Shown one piece after another: positions 47,877-57,398 of a stretch of 64,000 bases of DNA. Origin of the DNA: an uncultured Fretibacterium sp. (GTDB lineage Bacteria > Synergistota > Synergistia > Synergistales > Aminobacteriaceae); assembly GCA_937915755.1 (NCBI GenBank), contig CALGGR010000221.1, forward strand, positions 9,594-73,593, in the 5' to 3' direction. The translations under genes and the position numbers were made by a program. Under the pieces are notes generated by a model. That model was not told where the DNA came from and did no database searches. It worked only from the letters and a program-made list of their open reading frames with translations. How positions within the stretch are numbered: position 1 is the first letter of the stretch; each line of letters begins with the position of its first letter.

Positions 47877-50639
47877 TTAGCGCGTTCTTCTCTTGAAGAT
47901 TATTGCCGACAGCATCAATCCCAGTCCCAACACCGAGAATCCGCCGTTACAGCCGCTGTTCGTTTTGTTGAAAACATAGCTTGACTCGTCCTGCTGTTGG
48001 TCGTCCTGTTTCTGGTCGTCCTGCTGAGAGTCGTCCGTATTTGACTCATCTTGCTTCTGCTCGTTCTGCTTCTGGTCGTCTTGCTGCTGATTGTCCTGCT
48101 GCTGGTCGTCCTGTTTCTGTTCTCCAGCGATAGTCGAGATTACGCAGACGGGGGATGAATCGGTGTGGTTCTCGTCGCCCTGAACCTTGCACCAGACGTA
48201 ATACGTCCCCGCTCCCGTGGCCGTCGGGATAGCGGTGCTGTACTCGACCGGAGGCGTCACATCGTCCGAAGCAAGGCCGTACAGAATCCGGACTCCGCCC
48301 TCATAACGCGCGTCGTCGTACACCAGCTCCGGCGTACTGGCGTTATAGTAGGTGTTCGCCGTGGGAGCATGCAGAAGCCGAGCCGGGGCCTTCTCATTGA
48401 CCCAGACCGCCAGCCATTCGGAAGCAACCGTGTCGCTCCCGGCCTCCGCGCTCGCGGCCTTCTGACTCCTGAGCCGCACATGGTAAACGCCGGGGTTGTC
48501 GAAGGACACCGTGCCGTCCCCGGCAAGCGTTATGCCCTTGCCCGTCTCATGCGCCTCCCATGTGTACTGGACGGCCGTCTCCTGTCCGTTGCCGGTGTGG
48601 GTCTCCACCTGGAACTTGCCCTCGCCCTCGATGTTCTCGCTGATGTTCGCTCCGCCCAGGAAACGCCCGGTGATGACAAACTGCGTGTCTCCGTCCGCGA
48701 ACTCGGAGCGGATAATGGGGATGTCCTCCTCAACGTAGTCGTTGCCCGTCACTATGGCGGTGATGGCCTTCCAGGCGGAATAGACCGTTTTGTCGGCCGT
48801 GTTGCGCACCCGCACATGGAACGTCCCCGGCTTGGTGAATGACACCGTTCCGTCAGACGTCATGGTGATGCCCTTCATCTCCCGCTTCTCCCAGGAATAG
48901 GGAGCGTCCACCTCGATATCGTCGGCGTTGTAGGCGTGGACCTCCAGCTTACCGTCGGCCTCGATGCTCTCCGGCTCCGAGTTGACGATGCCGTTGTACT
49001 CCCCGTCGATCTGGTATTCCACCTTCTCCCCCGCGACGTCGATCTCCAGCTGGGCGGTGCCGCTGAGGTCGCTGTTTTTGGTGTAAGAGTTGGAGCCGAG
49101 GCCGGAGGGATAGGCGTTCTCATCGATGAAGTACCTCAGGAAGCACTTTCCCGGCCTCATCGCCGTGTACTTCGAGTATCCTGCGGAGGTCTTCTCCAGG
49201 ACGACGGGGGCCGAGTCCCCGGTCAGCTCCGTCTCGCCGTCCTCGCCCACGACGATCCAGTGGCCGTAGCTCGAGTCGAAGCCGTAGTACGCCGCGTCCC
49301 TGTCGTTGCAGCCCTCGAGGGGCAGGTAGTTGGTGTAGGAATAATCGCCCACGCTCATGGTTGCCACGTTGTCCTTGATAAATTTGACGTTGGGCGTTCC
49401 AAGCCGGACATAGGCCAGCGGATAGAGCGGCGCGATGCCGGAGACCTCGCTGTAAACGGTGCGGTTCGTGTATTCCATCGTCGCCCCGGTGGAGGACATG
49501 GGGACGTGAGAAGCGATCTTCTCAATGGCGTCCTTGTAGTCCTTGTCCGCGAGAACAGTTCGCCAGTTGATCCCCGCCTTATCATAATCGACGTCAACCA
49601 GCGCGCGCTGTCTGAGGTCCTCCCTCGCGTTGGGGAACGATATGCTGAGGATACCACCGGCGCTGACACCTTCACAATAATAATCAATCTCGACCTTGTA
49701 CGAGAGAAAGACGGGGCAGTTGTATTTCGTGGTGATGGTGGTGTCGGCCTCGCCCTGCTTCATCATCGCGGTGGTGTAGGGCGGGAGCGTGACGCTGATG
49801 GTGTTGCTGATGGTCTTGCTGTCCGTCTTTGTATCCGTTTTCGACCAGCCGTCCGAGATGGTCTGATTGGCCGAGAAGGAGACCTCGCCGGCGACCTGGA
49901 AGATTCCCGCGGTGAACCCGGCCCCGACCTTTATCCCCTCCTGGAAGCCGTAGGAGAAGGAATGGTTGATCGTGCTGGCGAGGCTCGCGGTGATGGTCTT
50001 GGAGACGTTCTGGGTCAGGGTCGCGGCGGTGCCGGTGTCGTTCTTCGCGGATGACGAGGGCTCCTCGCCCTTCGACGTGTCGTTTTCGCTGATCGTCGAG
50101 ACGTAGTGGTTCTTGTTCCCCGGCAGGAGCACGCCGACCTTGAAGCCCGAAAAGCGCATTCTAATGTTAAGTTGCTCCCCAAGGTTCCGGACATGCAGGG
50201 ACGTTTCTACATATCCACTGTTGTCCCACTGCGGGGCCGTGTATGCGTAATAGTAGCGTGTCTCCTCCCAGCCTGACCCGTACCCCTTCCGGGCGGTTTC
50301 CTTCGCATCGTCCAGCAGATTATTCAACCTGACGCCGGGACCGAAAAACGGTATGTTCACTGTCTTCCCCACGCCCACGGCCGCCAGCATCCACAGCTCG
50401 CCCAGAGAGCGGCCGCCCAGGGAGCTGTGCTTCGCGTTGAACACGTCCTCGTAGAACTTTTTGCTGCTGTCGAAGTTCTGCGAGTTGACGTTGTAGTAGG
50501 TGACGCCGTCGATGGTGTAGGTGTCGTCGATGGCGAGCGGAGTCTTCTCCGCCGCGAGTGCTGTTCCTGCGAATCCTGTCAGCAATATTCCGGCCGACAG
50601 TGCAAGAACGAGAAGACCTGAGACAATTTTTGACTTCAT
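47877..50639 (-). CDS. large Synerg-CTERM surface protein with aerolysin-like (ETX/MTX2-type) segment
   Basis: 920 residues from ATG 50639 behind CAGGAGGAATG. Signal peptide MKSKIVSGLLVLALSAG. Residues about 190-330 show alternating Ser/Thr-rich strands (SKTITASLASTINHSFSYG, GIKVGAGFTAG, SKTDTKTDSKTISNTISVTL) then PPYTTAMMKQGEADTTITT, the layout of the membrane-inserting domain of aerolysin-type toxins. Two Ig-like repeats follow (TMTSDGTVSFTKPGTFHVRV and LAGDGTVSFDNPGVYHVRL), then a Gln/Asp/Lys low-complexity linker, and SGCNGG + helix + KRRTR, the Synerg-CTERM signal. Much of the gene is more GC-rich than its surroundings, hinting at transfer. The toxin assignment is by pattern only. Confidence 0.75.
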   Translation of the reverse strand: MKSKIVSGLLVLALSAGILLTGFAGTALAAEKTPLAIDDTYTIDGVTYYNVNSQNFDSSKKFYEDVFNAKHSSLGGRSLGELWMLAAVGVGKTVNIPFFGPGVRLNNLLDDAKETARKGYGSGWEETRYYYAYTAPQWDNSGYVETSLHVRNLGEQLNIRMRFSGFKVGVLLPGNKNHYVSTISENDTSKGEEPSSSAKNDTGTAATLTQNVSKTITASLASTINHSFSYGFQEGIKVGAGFTAGIFQVAGEVSFSANQTISDGWSKTDTKTDSKTISNTISVTLPPYTTAMMKQGEADTTITTKYNCPVFLSYKVEIDYYCEGVSAGGILSISFPNAREDLRQRALVDVDYDKAGINWRTVLADKDYKDAIEKIASHVPMSSTGATMEYTNRTVYSEVSGIAPLYPLAYVRLGTPNVKFIKDNVATMSVGDYSYTNYLPLEGCNDRDAAYYGFDSSYGHWIVVGEDGETELTGDSAPVVLEKTSAGYSKYTAMRPGKCFLRYFIDENAYPSGLGSNSYTKNSDLSGTAQLEIDVAGEKVEYQIDGEYNGIVNSEPESIEADGKLEVHAYNADDIEVDAPYSWEKREMKGITMTSDGTVSFTKPGTFHVRVRNTADKTVYSAWKAITAIVTGNDYVEEDIPIIRSEFADGDTQFVITGRFLGGANISENIEGEGKFQVETHTGNGQETAVQYTWEAHETGKGITLAGDGTVSFDNPGVYHVRLRSQKAASAEAGSDTVASEWLAVWVNEKAPARLLHAPTANTYYNASTPELVYDDARYEGGVRILYGLASDDVTPPVEYSTAIPTATGAGTYYVWCKVQGDENHTDSSPVCVISTIAGEQKQDDQQQDNQQQDDQKQNEQKQDESNTDDSQQDDQKQDDQQQDESSYVFNKTNSGCNGGFSVLGLGLMLSAIIFKRRTR

Positions 50640-50828
50640 GATTATCATTCCTCCTGTGAGATTTTGTGATTGGACACGGATAACCGCGCCCGCTGATTTG
50701 CGCCTTTCCGTTCGGGCGTCACCACAAGAGGCCTGTACCGTCATTCCAGAAGCCGATTTTGACCCAGTGCAGGAATGCCGGGAGATTGATTGATGGGCTG
50801 ACTGATTTTAGGGAATAGTTATGCCCTC

Positions 50829-50887
<59 letters not shown>

Positions 50888-50957
50888 ATTATGTGCTGAT
50901 TTGTTCTCATTTGTCAAGTGCAGTATTGCTAGTTTTTGTGTTGGCATTTTTTCTAAA

Positions 50958-51062
50958 TTATGCTCTTCTATATATTTCGCTGCGATGTCCAATTTTCACG
51001 ACTAAGACAAGTAATTTATCATCTTCTATCCTGCAAATGAGACGGTAATCTCCGACGCGGTA
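50958..51062 (-). pseudogene. relE toxin fragment
   Basis: A 34-codon frame reads [20 protein letters not shown] then [12 protein letters not shown] and stops. This is the C-terminal third of RelE/ParE-type toxins, where the Arg of YRVGDYR and the GHRxxIYR end lie. The first two thirds and a start codon are absent: it joins the end of the antitoxin gene in a different frame. Confidence 0.85.
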
Positions 51063-51280
51063 TTAAGTTCATCGAGCTGCCTTTCAACTTCGTCAAGAGA
51101 ATAGGTTTTCATCTTGCCTGCATCAATTTCTGAGCATATGTTGAGAGCGTCCATATAGTCCTCCCAGTCATCGAGCGACTGTTCAAGGGCTTCGTGTATA
51201 AAAACTTCTGGAGGCTGATTGTTTGCCATGCTCCAAAACTGAATACGGGAATTTATTTTTTCGTCAAGTGTTACCGTCAT
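51026..51280 (-). CDS. RelB-like antitoxin, 3' end altered
   Basis: 84 residues from ATG 51280 behind [26 protein letters not shown] resembles the short DNA-binding start of RelB/CopG-type antitoxins; the body has [16 protein letters not shown] and the acidic [13 protein letters not shown] end seen in this family. The last residues ([12 protein letters not shown]) come from the toxin gene read out of frame, so an internal deletion has fused the two genes. DNA binding may remain; the toxin is dead. Confidence 0.75.
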   Translation of the reverse strand: MTVTLDEKINSRIQFWSMANNQPPEVFIHEALEQSLDDWEDYMDALNICSEIDAGKMKTYSLDEVERQLDELNTASEITVSFAG

Positions 51281-51386
51281 GATGCGCGTCCTTTCTTTGG
51301 AGACTTCCTTACTCAACGAGGGAATTATAACACAGCTTGTGAACGTGTATAATAATCCGCAGAAATCCAGACAAAGGCGGGGTAAA

Positions 51387-51821
51387 ATGTCAAAACACGA
51401 ATGGCCGTCATCATCAATCACACCCGAAGAACTCCTCAGAATAGCGCGTGAAGCCGCATCGAACTCCTACGCGCCGTACTCTCATTTTCACGTCGGTGCG
51501 GCAATGCTGCTCTCAAACGGTGAGGTCATAAAGTCCTGCAACGTTGAGAACGCATCATACAGCCTCACGATATGCGCCGAGCGTTCAGGAATCGTATCAA
51601 TGGTATCTCAGGGAAAGCGAAATCCCGTAGCGATCGCTGTCGTCGGTTCACACGAAGAATGCAACGATTACATGTCCGTACCCTGTCCGCCCTGCGGAGC
51701 TTGCCGTCAGACCCTCGCGGAGTTTGGACGTGATATTCTCGTCGTTCTTGCCTCAGAGAACGGCGCGGAAGTCTTCGCACTCTCGGAGCTTCTTCCTCAT
51801 TCGTTCACGCTGAAGCCATGA
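51387..51821 (+). CDS. cdd: cytidine deaminase
   Basis: 144 residues from ATG 51387. Zinc site: CAE in SLTICAERSG with the catalytic Glu, and CPPCGACRQ. SYAPYSHFHVGAAMLLSNG and CNVENASYS are the substrate motifs. It converts cytidine to uridine for salvage. Coupled to era by a four-base overlap (ATGA), a pairing common in Firmicutes-like gene orders. Confidence 0.95.
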   Translation: MSKHEWPSSSITPEELLRIAREAASNSYAPYSHFHVGAAMLLSNGEVIKSCNVENASYSLTICAERSGIVSMVSQGKRNPVAIAVVGSHEECNDYMSVPCPPCGACRQTLAEFGRDILVVLASENGAEVFALSELLPHSFTLKP

Positions 51822-52705
51822 AGTGCGGAATTGTTACCCTCATAGGCCGACCGAACGCCGGAAAGTCCTCCCTCGTCAACGCCCTCCTGAAGACCCGTGC
51901 GCTCATAATCTCCCCAAAGCCTCAGACGACACGCAACTCAGTCCGATGCGTCTATAATGACGACAATTCGCAGATTATTTTCACCGACACTCCCGGACTC
52001 TACAGGCCCGACTCGCGCGACAAGCTGGGAATTTTCCTTAACGACTCGATTCTTGATGCCCTTGAAGATTCTGACTGCATACTCTGGCTGACTGAGGCAG
52101 GAACTCGAAAGCTCACTCCCGACGATTACGAGATTGCCCGCGTTCTGCCCCGAAAGATTCCCGTCATTCTCGCTGTCAACAAGTCCGACAAGGCTGATCC
52201 CCTTCCGGCTTTCAGGCTTTACGATGAGCTTTACACGTTCTCTGAGAAAGTTGCAATTTCCGCGAGGACAGGGCGGGGACTCGATAACCTCATGGCCGCA
52301 TTGATGCCTCATATTCCGGAGGGCGAGGCGATTTACGACCCTGACATTCTCATGGACACGACCGAAAAGTTCATGGCCTCCGAGATTATACGCGAGAAAG
52401 TTTTGATGCTGCTGCGTGATGAAGTGCCTCATTGCGTTGCAGTTATGATTGACGAGTACAAGAGTCCCGAAGAATACCCCGACCGCAAGAAGCTCTACAT
52501 TCGCGCCTCACTGATCACGGAGACGGAAGGTCAGAAGAAAATCGTAATCGGCTCTAAAGGTGAGATGATTAAACGTATAGGCGAGGCATCGAGGAAAGCA
52601 ATCGAGGACGCTACCGGGATTCCTTCGTTCTTGGATTTGTGGGTCAAGGTTGTCCCTAACTGGAGGAGAAATCCGGCGGCTTTGAGGCGTTTGGGCTATG
52701 CGTAA
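51818..52705 (+). CDS. era: GTPase Era
   Basis: 295 residues. G1 GRPNAGKSS, G3 DTPG, G4 NKSD and the C-terminal KH domain with KIVIGSKGEMIKRIGEASR are present. Era binds the 3' end of 16S rRNA and checks 30S maturation. Length and order are standard. Overlaps cdd by four bases. Confidence 0.97.
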   Translation: MKCGIVTLIGRPNAGKSSLVNALLKTRALIISPKPQTTRNSVRCVYNDDNSQIIFTDTPGLYRPDSRDKLGIFLNDSILDALEDSDCILWLTEAGTRKLTPDDYEIARVLPRKIPVILAVNKSDKADPLPAFRLYDELYTFSEKVAISARTGRGLDNLMAALMPHIPEGEAIYDPDILMDTTEKFMASEIIREKVLMLLRDEVPHCVAVMIDEYKSPEEYPDRKKLYIRASLITETEGQKKIVIGSKGEMIKRIGEASRKAIEDATGIPSFLDLWVKVVPNWRRNPAALRRLGYA

Positions 52706-52786
52706 AGTAAAACCCTCCCCGTTTTCGCGGAAAGGGCTGTACTTGAAGAAAGGAGTGTTTTATGTGTGAGAGCTGATGTTGTGTGC

Positions 52787-53659
52787 TTATCTTCGTGTCT
52801 TGAAGAATTCGTCTATGCTGTCCAGTATGTCTTTCGGAAGCATCGTCTTCAGAAGATATTTCTCAGGCTTGAACCTAAGGACTTCCATTATACTGCGCTT
52901 GTCCCCTTTTGCAGTCAGGAACATTACTGGTATATTTGCTGTGTTGGGGTCTGAACGTATCATCTCAAGAACCTTCGGGCCGTTCACAATAGGCATCTCA
53001 AAGTCAAGGAGTATCAAATCGACTTTGTTCTTTGCGAGAATCGTTATAGCATTCATTCCTGAGCTTGCCACGAGAATCTTGTAGTGTGTTGACAGGAGGC
53101 TCTTCATCGAACGCAGAGCAGTAGCGTCGTCGTCAACGATCAGAATGCTCTTGAACTCTTTGAGCTTGTCGACAGCCTCGCCCTCTTTCTGAAGCCTCTT
53201 AATGAGTTCGGCCAAGTCTACGGGGCGCGTGTACATCTGGGCAACGTAATCAGCCTTCTTGCCGATTATCGTGTCGAGTTCTTCCTGAGTGCCGATAACG
53301 AAGAAGCGTATTCCTCTGTCTTCCACAAGGTCGCGGATATAACCAAGAACGTCAATCATTAGGTTATCCTCGCCCTGAAGGTAGAGAATGAAGATTCGCG
53401 GAATATCGTCCTTCTTCTCCTCTCCTCCTGACGCTGCTGCTGCTTCACCCTCAGCTGCTTCCGACTCCTGCGTCAAGAGCGCGGCAACCTCAGGGTCGAT
53501 TGCGCCTTCATCGCTGCCGTTGTCTTCTTTCAGGAAGTTCGAGATGGCCGTAACGTCGGGCTTAACCGTAAGAACCTCGAAATCCTGCGCTTTAAGGTGA
53601 TTGATTATCCCCTCAGAGATAAAGCTCACCTTTTCCGTTATGAATAATACTTTGCTCAT
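52787..53659 (-). CDS. response regulator with C-terminal receiver domain
   Basis: 290 residues. The receiver is at the C-terminal end (about 165-290): ILIVDDDATALRS, phospho-acceptor Asp219 in LILLDFEMP, the Thr/Ala of MFLTAKG and the final KPEKYLLKTM. The first 150 residues may be a divergent receiver-like domain (VLFITEKVSFISEGI, then FILYLQGEDNLM) with an acidic, Ala-rich loop. No DNA-binding or enzymatic output domain. It lies directly downstream of the hybrid kinase and is probably its partner. Confidence 0.85.
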   Translation of the reverse strand: MSKVLFITEKVSFISEGIINHLKAQDFEVLTVKPDVTAISNFLKEDNGSDEGAIDPEVAALLTQESEAAEGEAAAASGGEEKKDDIPRIFILYLQGEDNLMIDVLGYIRDLVEDRGIRFFVIGTQEELDTIIGKKADYVAQMYTRPVDLAELIKRLQKEGEAVDKLKEFKSILIVDDDATALRSMKSLLSTHYKILVASSGMNAITILAKNKVDLILLDFEMPIVNGPKVLEMIRSDPNTANIPVMFLTAKGDKRSIMEVLRFKPEKYLLKTMLPKDILDSIDEFFKTRR

Positions 53660-53696
53660 TCTTGATTCATTCCCTCTTTCTTTTCGTTACATATAA

Positions 53697-56147
53697 TTAT
53701 AGCAATTCTTCAAGAGTTCCCCAGTCCGCGCTTGTAATACATTCTTTGACTTTCTCGAATTTCTCACGCTCCGATTCGGGTATCCTGTAATTCTTTGACT
53801 CCTCTATCATTCTGTCGATATTGTCCAAGTCGAAATCCGCAGCGAACCCCTTAATCAGCGAGTACATTTCGTTGAGGTCGTCAACCGAAATCTCAGGCAG
53901 CGACATATCAGGCTCATCTTTTGACCCGAAGACTTTTGCGAGTTCGGGCTTGTAGCTCCTGTAAAGCGATAGTAACGCGGGAGTCTTTGCCTCAATCTCT
54001 GCGACATCGTTCTTGTCTCCGCAAGCCTCAAGGTATTTCGCGTCCTCCGAGAGTTTAAGCGCGCCAACGAGTCGGGCGGCACTCTTCAGGGCGTGAACTT
54101 TGATGGTGTAATTCTTGATGTCCTTCTCGCGTTCAAAGCCCTCAATCTCGTCCGCTTTCTTGTCGAGAGAGTTGTAGAAAATCTCCAGAGCCTGAACGAA
54201 TGTATCCTCAGTTCCGCAGTTAGTAACGGCCGCGTTGTAGTCGATTCCCGGAATGCTCTTGAATTTTGCTGACGGGTCTTCAGTTTCGGCAATGTCAGCG
54301 GAATTTGCGGGTGCTTCAGCGGGAACATTTGCAGGCTCGTCGGCTGTCATGTCATCGCCGCGCACAATGAGGTCTGGAGGAAGGTACTCAAGCAAAACCT
54401 GCTCAAGCCTCACTGTGTCAACAGGCTTCGATATGTAGTCGTTGAAACCCTCGTCGATGTAGAGCTGCCTCGCTCCCAAAACTGCGTTGGCTGTGAGCGC
54501 GACTACGGGCGTGTTGAAGTTTAGGCCGTCGGTCATCTTCTTCATGTTGTGGAAAGCCTCGATGCCGTCCATTCCAGGCATACGGTGGTCAAGGAATATC
54601 ATGTTGTAGTGGTTCATTCTCACCATCTGTAACATTTCGAGACCGCTTGAAGCCGTGTCAATCTTGATCTTCGTCTTCTTGAGGAGGTTTGCGAAAACGA
54701 GAAGGTTAACGTCAGCGTCATCAACAACGAGGACTCTAGCGTCAGGAGCTTGGAATGACTGTGTGAAAGCCTTTCCCTGATGCGCCGTAGCCTGCGAGAA
54801 CGCCCGCTCATAGTCCCCAATAGGCTCCCACTTTATGACGGTCTGCTTAACGTCGAACGAGAACGTCGAGCCTTTGTGATAAACGCTCTCAACTTTGAGT
54901 TCCGAGTCCATGAGCTGAAGGAGTTTCTGGACAATCGGAAGCCCCAACCCTGAACCATCCGCGCTGAATTTCCTCGACGCTTCGACATGCTCAAACGGCT
55001 GGAAGATGTCCTCTATGTCCTCTGACTTTATGCCGATGCCCGTGTCAGTTACGGAGCATTTAAGGAGGATATTGTAGCTGTCGATTGTCTCATAGCCGAT
55101 TGTTACGGTTACGCCGCCGCGCTCGGTGTACTTTATGGCATTGTTGAGGATATTCATCATGACTTGGCGGATATGGTACTCATCGCCGTCAAGTATTCGC
55201 GGAATATTTTTGTCGACGTTCACTGTGAAGGTGAGAGATTTCTTCTTGGCTTGTTCAGCGGCCATGTTGACGAGGTCGTTGATGAGCGAGCTTAGGTCAT
55301 AGCGTACGGCCATGATCTCCATCTTCTTGTCCTGCAATTTGGAGAAGTCGAGAACGTCATTGATGATACCAAGCAAAGCGCGCCCGCTTCTCTGAATTAC
55401 GAGGGCATACTCGCGGATTTCGGGCCTTTCTTCCTCGCGGAGAATCATCTCGTTCATGCCGAGTATTGAGTTCATTGGGGTACGAATCTCGTGGCTCATG
55501 TTGTTGAGGAATGAGCTTTTTGCCTCGTTCGCGGAATTTGCCTCAGCTATCGCGCTGTCTAGCCTCCTCTGCTGATGACGGTATGCGTACGTGTAGAGAA
55601 GACAGAGTATCCCAAGCATCGCAGCGACAATGAGAATCGGAACGAATGTGCTTCCCGGCGCGGCAAGAATATCGTCAACAGAGTCGGGGTAGTAGTGCGC
55701 GAATAATGCGTTTGAGATGTAGGCAGCAATCTCAAGGCACACCATTACGACAGAATCGGCTGTTGACATGAAGCATGGTGTTGCAACTACGGCGAGTATG
55801 AATAATATCGGAACTCCTCCGAACATTCCCCCGTCAACGAAAAAGAGAACCGTCAAACCGAAAATGAAGCCTATTACCGTGAGAGGGTAGGCGGCAAATT
55901 CCGGGAGCTTCTCGGCCTTTCCCTTGTCGAGACAGTAAAGAGTGTACAAGAGAAGTATCAATGACAGCGCAGAAAGAATGAGATATGCTCCGGCTGAAGT
56001 GTAATGACCTCCCGCGATACGGATTATGCCGGTTAAGCCCATTGCCAGCGTTGAGACAATACCGAAAGCGCAGAAACATAAAGCCGTAATGTTATCGCCC
56101 GAACTGTCAGGCTCAAGGATAAATTGTCTGATTGTATGAGTATTCAT
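53697..56147 (-). CDS. hybrid sensor histidine kinase with REC and Hpt domains
   Basis: 816 residues. About six to seven membrane helices in the first 195 residues form the sensor; no large outer domain. HisKA: His219 in NNMSHEIRTPMNSILG. HATPase with N-box MNILNNAIKYTE, DTGIGI and GSGLGLPIVQKL. Receiver: Asp520 in FLDHRMPGMDG. Hpt: His685 in KVHALKSAARLVGA. The phosphorelay is therefore complete within one chain, and the next gene on the same strand supplies a further receiver. Signal unknown. Confidence 0.93.
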   Translation of the reverse strand: MNTHTIRQFILEPDSSGDNITALCFCAFGIVSTLAMGLTGIIRIAGGHYTSAGAYLILSALSLILLLYTLYCLDKGKAEKLPEFAAYPLTVIGFIFGLTVLFFVDGGMFGGVPILFILAVVATPCFMSTADSVVMVCLEIAAYISNALFAHYYPDSVDDILAAPGSTFVPILIVAAMLGILCLLYTYAYRHQQRRLDSAIAEANSANEAKSSFLNNMSHEIRTPMNSILGMNEMILREEERPEIREYALVIQRSGRALLGIINDVLDFSKLQDKKMEIMAVRYDLSSLINDLVNMAAEQAKKKSLTFTVNVDKNIPRILDGDEYHIRQVMMNILNNAIKYTERGGVTVTIGYETIDSYNILLKCSVTDTGIGIKSEDIEDIFQPFEHVEASRKFSADGSGLGLPIVQKLLQLMDSELKVESVYHKGSTFSFDVKQTVIKWEPIGDYERAFSQATAHQGKAFTQSFQAPDARVLVVDDADVNLLVFANLLKKTKIKIDTASSGLEMLQMVRMNHYNMIFLDHRMPGMDGIEAFHNMKKMTDGLNFNTPVVALTANAVLGARQLYIDEGFNDYISKPVDTVRLEQVLLEYLPPDLIVRGDDMTADEPANVPAEAPANSADIAETEDPSAKFKSIPGIDYNAAVTNCGTEDTFVQALEIFYNSLDKKADEIEGFEREKDIKNYTIKVHALKSAARLVGALKLSEDAKYLEACGDKNDVAEIEAKTPALLSLYRSYKPELAKVFGSKDEPDMSLPEISVDDLNEMYSLIKGFAADFDLDNIDRMIEESKNYRIPESEREKFEKVKECITSADWGTLEELL

Positions 56148-56180
56148 GTAGCGAATAATATCACAATTACTTCAAGGGTG

Positions 56181-56711
56181 CTATAGTCCTTGAAGTGTTT
56201 TCCCTGAAAGTTTCGCATCGTGTTCTTCTATCAGGCGCATTACGTCCTCGATTGTCAATGAGGGTTGAGCCGCACTTTTCTTCTCTGCGCGCTTTTCAAA
56301 CATCTTCTGAACTGCTGGAAGTCCGAATATTATCCCTAGCACCACAAGTCCGAGATATATATCGTTCCGCAGGTCGCCCATTCTAGCATCAAGGCCGTCT
56401 ATGCGTGTCGACAATACTGATACTGCTCTAGTAAGCTCGCTTATGTCCTGACGCTGTGCCTTGAATTCCTCCTGAAACTCCTTCCGTTGCGCCTTGAGTT
56501 CCTCCTGAAACTCCTTCCGTTGCGCCTTGAGTTCCTCCCGAAACTCCTTCATTTGCTCGATGAGCATATCAAGTTTTGAGTTCACCCCCTGCATGTACAC
56601 CTCGAACACATCTTTGCGAACATACACGCTCATATCCTCCGAGACTGCTCCATAACACGCTGTCCCAAACACTAGCAACTGCACAAAAATCAATACACAC
56701 ACTCTTCTCAT
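56181..56711 (-). CDS. exported hendecad coiled-coil protein with C-terminal membrane helix
   Basis: 176 residues from ATG 56711 (AAGGAAGGATG upstream). Signal peptide VCVLIFVQLLVFGTACYGA; then the shared VYVRKDVFEVYM, a coiled coil with three 11-residue repeats of the type KEFQEELKAQR encoded by near-identical 33-base units (about 56458-56550), a membrane helix (IYLGLVVLGIIFGLPAV) and an end with LTIEDVMRLIEEHDAKLSGKT. Paralog of the next gene upstream. Function unknown; topology suggests a rod spanning the periplasm. Confidence 0.78.
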   Translation of the reverse strand: MRRVCVLIFVQLLVFGTACYGAVSEDMSVYVRKDVFEVYMQGVNSKLDMLIEQMKEFREELKAQRKEFQEELKAQRKEFQEEFKAQRQDISELTRAVSVLSTRIDGLDARMGDLRNDIYLGLVVLGIIFGLPAVQKMFEKRAEKKSAAQPSLTIEDVMRLIEEHDAKLSGKTLQGL

Positions 56712-56746
56712 GATACATCCTTCCTTTCTCATATCCTTCACTGCTA

Positions 56747-57337
56747 TCACACCTGTGTTTTCCCTGAAAGTTTCATGTTGTTCTCCTCTATCAGACGCAT
56801 TACGTCCTCAAGAGTGATTGATGGCCGGCGTTGCTCTTCCTTTTCTTTCTGCTTTTCCTCACGCCATTTGTTGAAAAACGGCAATCCTACCACTGTCCCA
56901 AACAGAACAAGACCAAGATACATACCGTTCCTCAAGTCGCTAATTCGAGCATCCAAGCTGTAATAATTATCGTCAATCCGTTTTTCCAGACTATGATAAT
57001 TATTATCCATCCGCTTTTCCATATTGATGAACTTATCATAAGTCCGTTTTTCCAGATCATCCATTCGCTTTTCCAGACTGATGAACTTATCATCCATTCT
57101 CTTCTCCAAATCATTCATTCGATTCTCAAGGCTGTGATAATTGTCATCTACGCGCCTCGACAGCGCATCTATTTTCGCATTCATCACCTGAAATTCTCCT
57201 CGTATCTCCGTCATGAATGCCTCCATTTTTGCCTCGAAAACGTCCTTGCGTACATACACATCATCAGAGACCGCTCCATAGCTCGCAGTCCCGAACACTA
57301 GCAACTGTACCAAAAGCAGCATGCTAAATTTCCTCAT
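56747..57337 (-). CDS. exported hendecad coiled-coil protein, paralog of 56181-56711
   Basis: 196 residues. Signal peptide LLLVQLLVFGTASYGA, VYVRKDVFEAKM, then a longer coiled coil made of 11-residue units around SLEKRMDD and SLENRMND, the helix MYLGLVLFGTVVGLPFF, and ITLEDVMRLIEENNMKLSGKT. Signal peptide, membrane helix and tail match the downstream gene while the repeat block differs in sequence and length, a sign of repeat turnover. A ruined third copy lies upstream at 57399-57541. Confidence 0.78.
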   Translation of the reverse strand: MRKFSMLLLVQLLVFGTASYGAVSDDVYVRKDVFEAKMEAFMTEIRGEFQVMNAKIDALSRRVDDNYHSLENRMNDLEKRMDDKFISLEKRMDDLEKRTYDKFINMEKRMDNNYHSLEKRIDDNYYSLDARISDLRNGMYLGLVLFGTVVGLPFFNKWREEKQKEKEEQRRPSITLEDVMRLIEENNMKLSGKTQV

Positions 57338-57398
57338 GATATATCCTTCCTTTCTTAAGCAATCGAATATTTCACAGGCACTGCAGTAATTATATCCC

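Noticed and set aside
48165..50054. Long plus-strand open frames (225 and 372 residues) opposite the surface protein gene
   Set aside because: They mirror the GC-rich codons of the real minus-strand gene, have Arg/Val/Gly-biased composition and no ribosome sites.
52751..52771. Four-codon frame behind AAAGGAG (ATGTGTGAGAGC, stop)
   Set aside because: Good ribosome-site spacing but too short to support as a gene without expression data.
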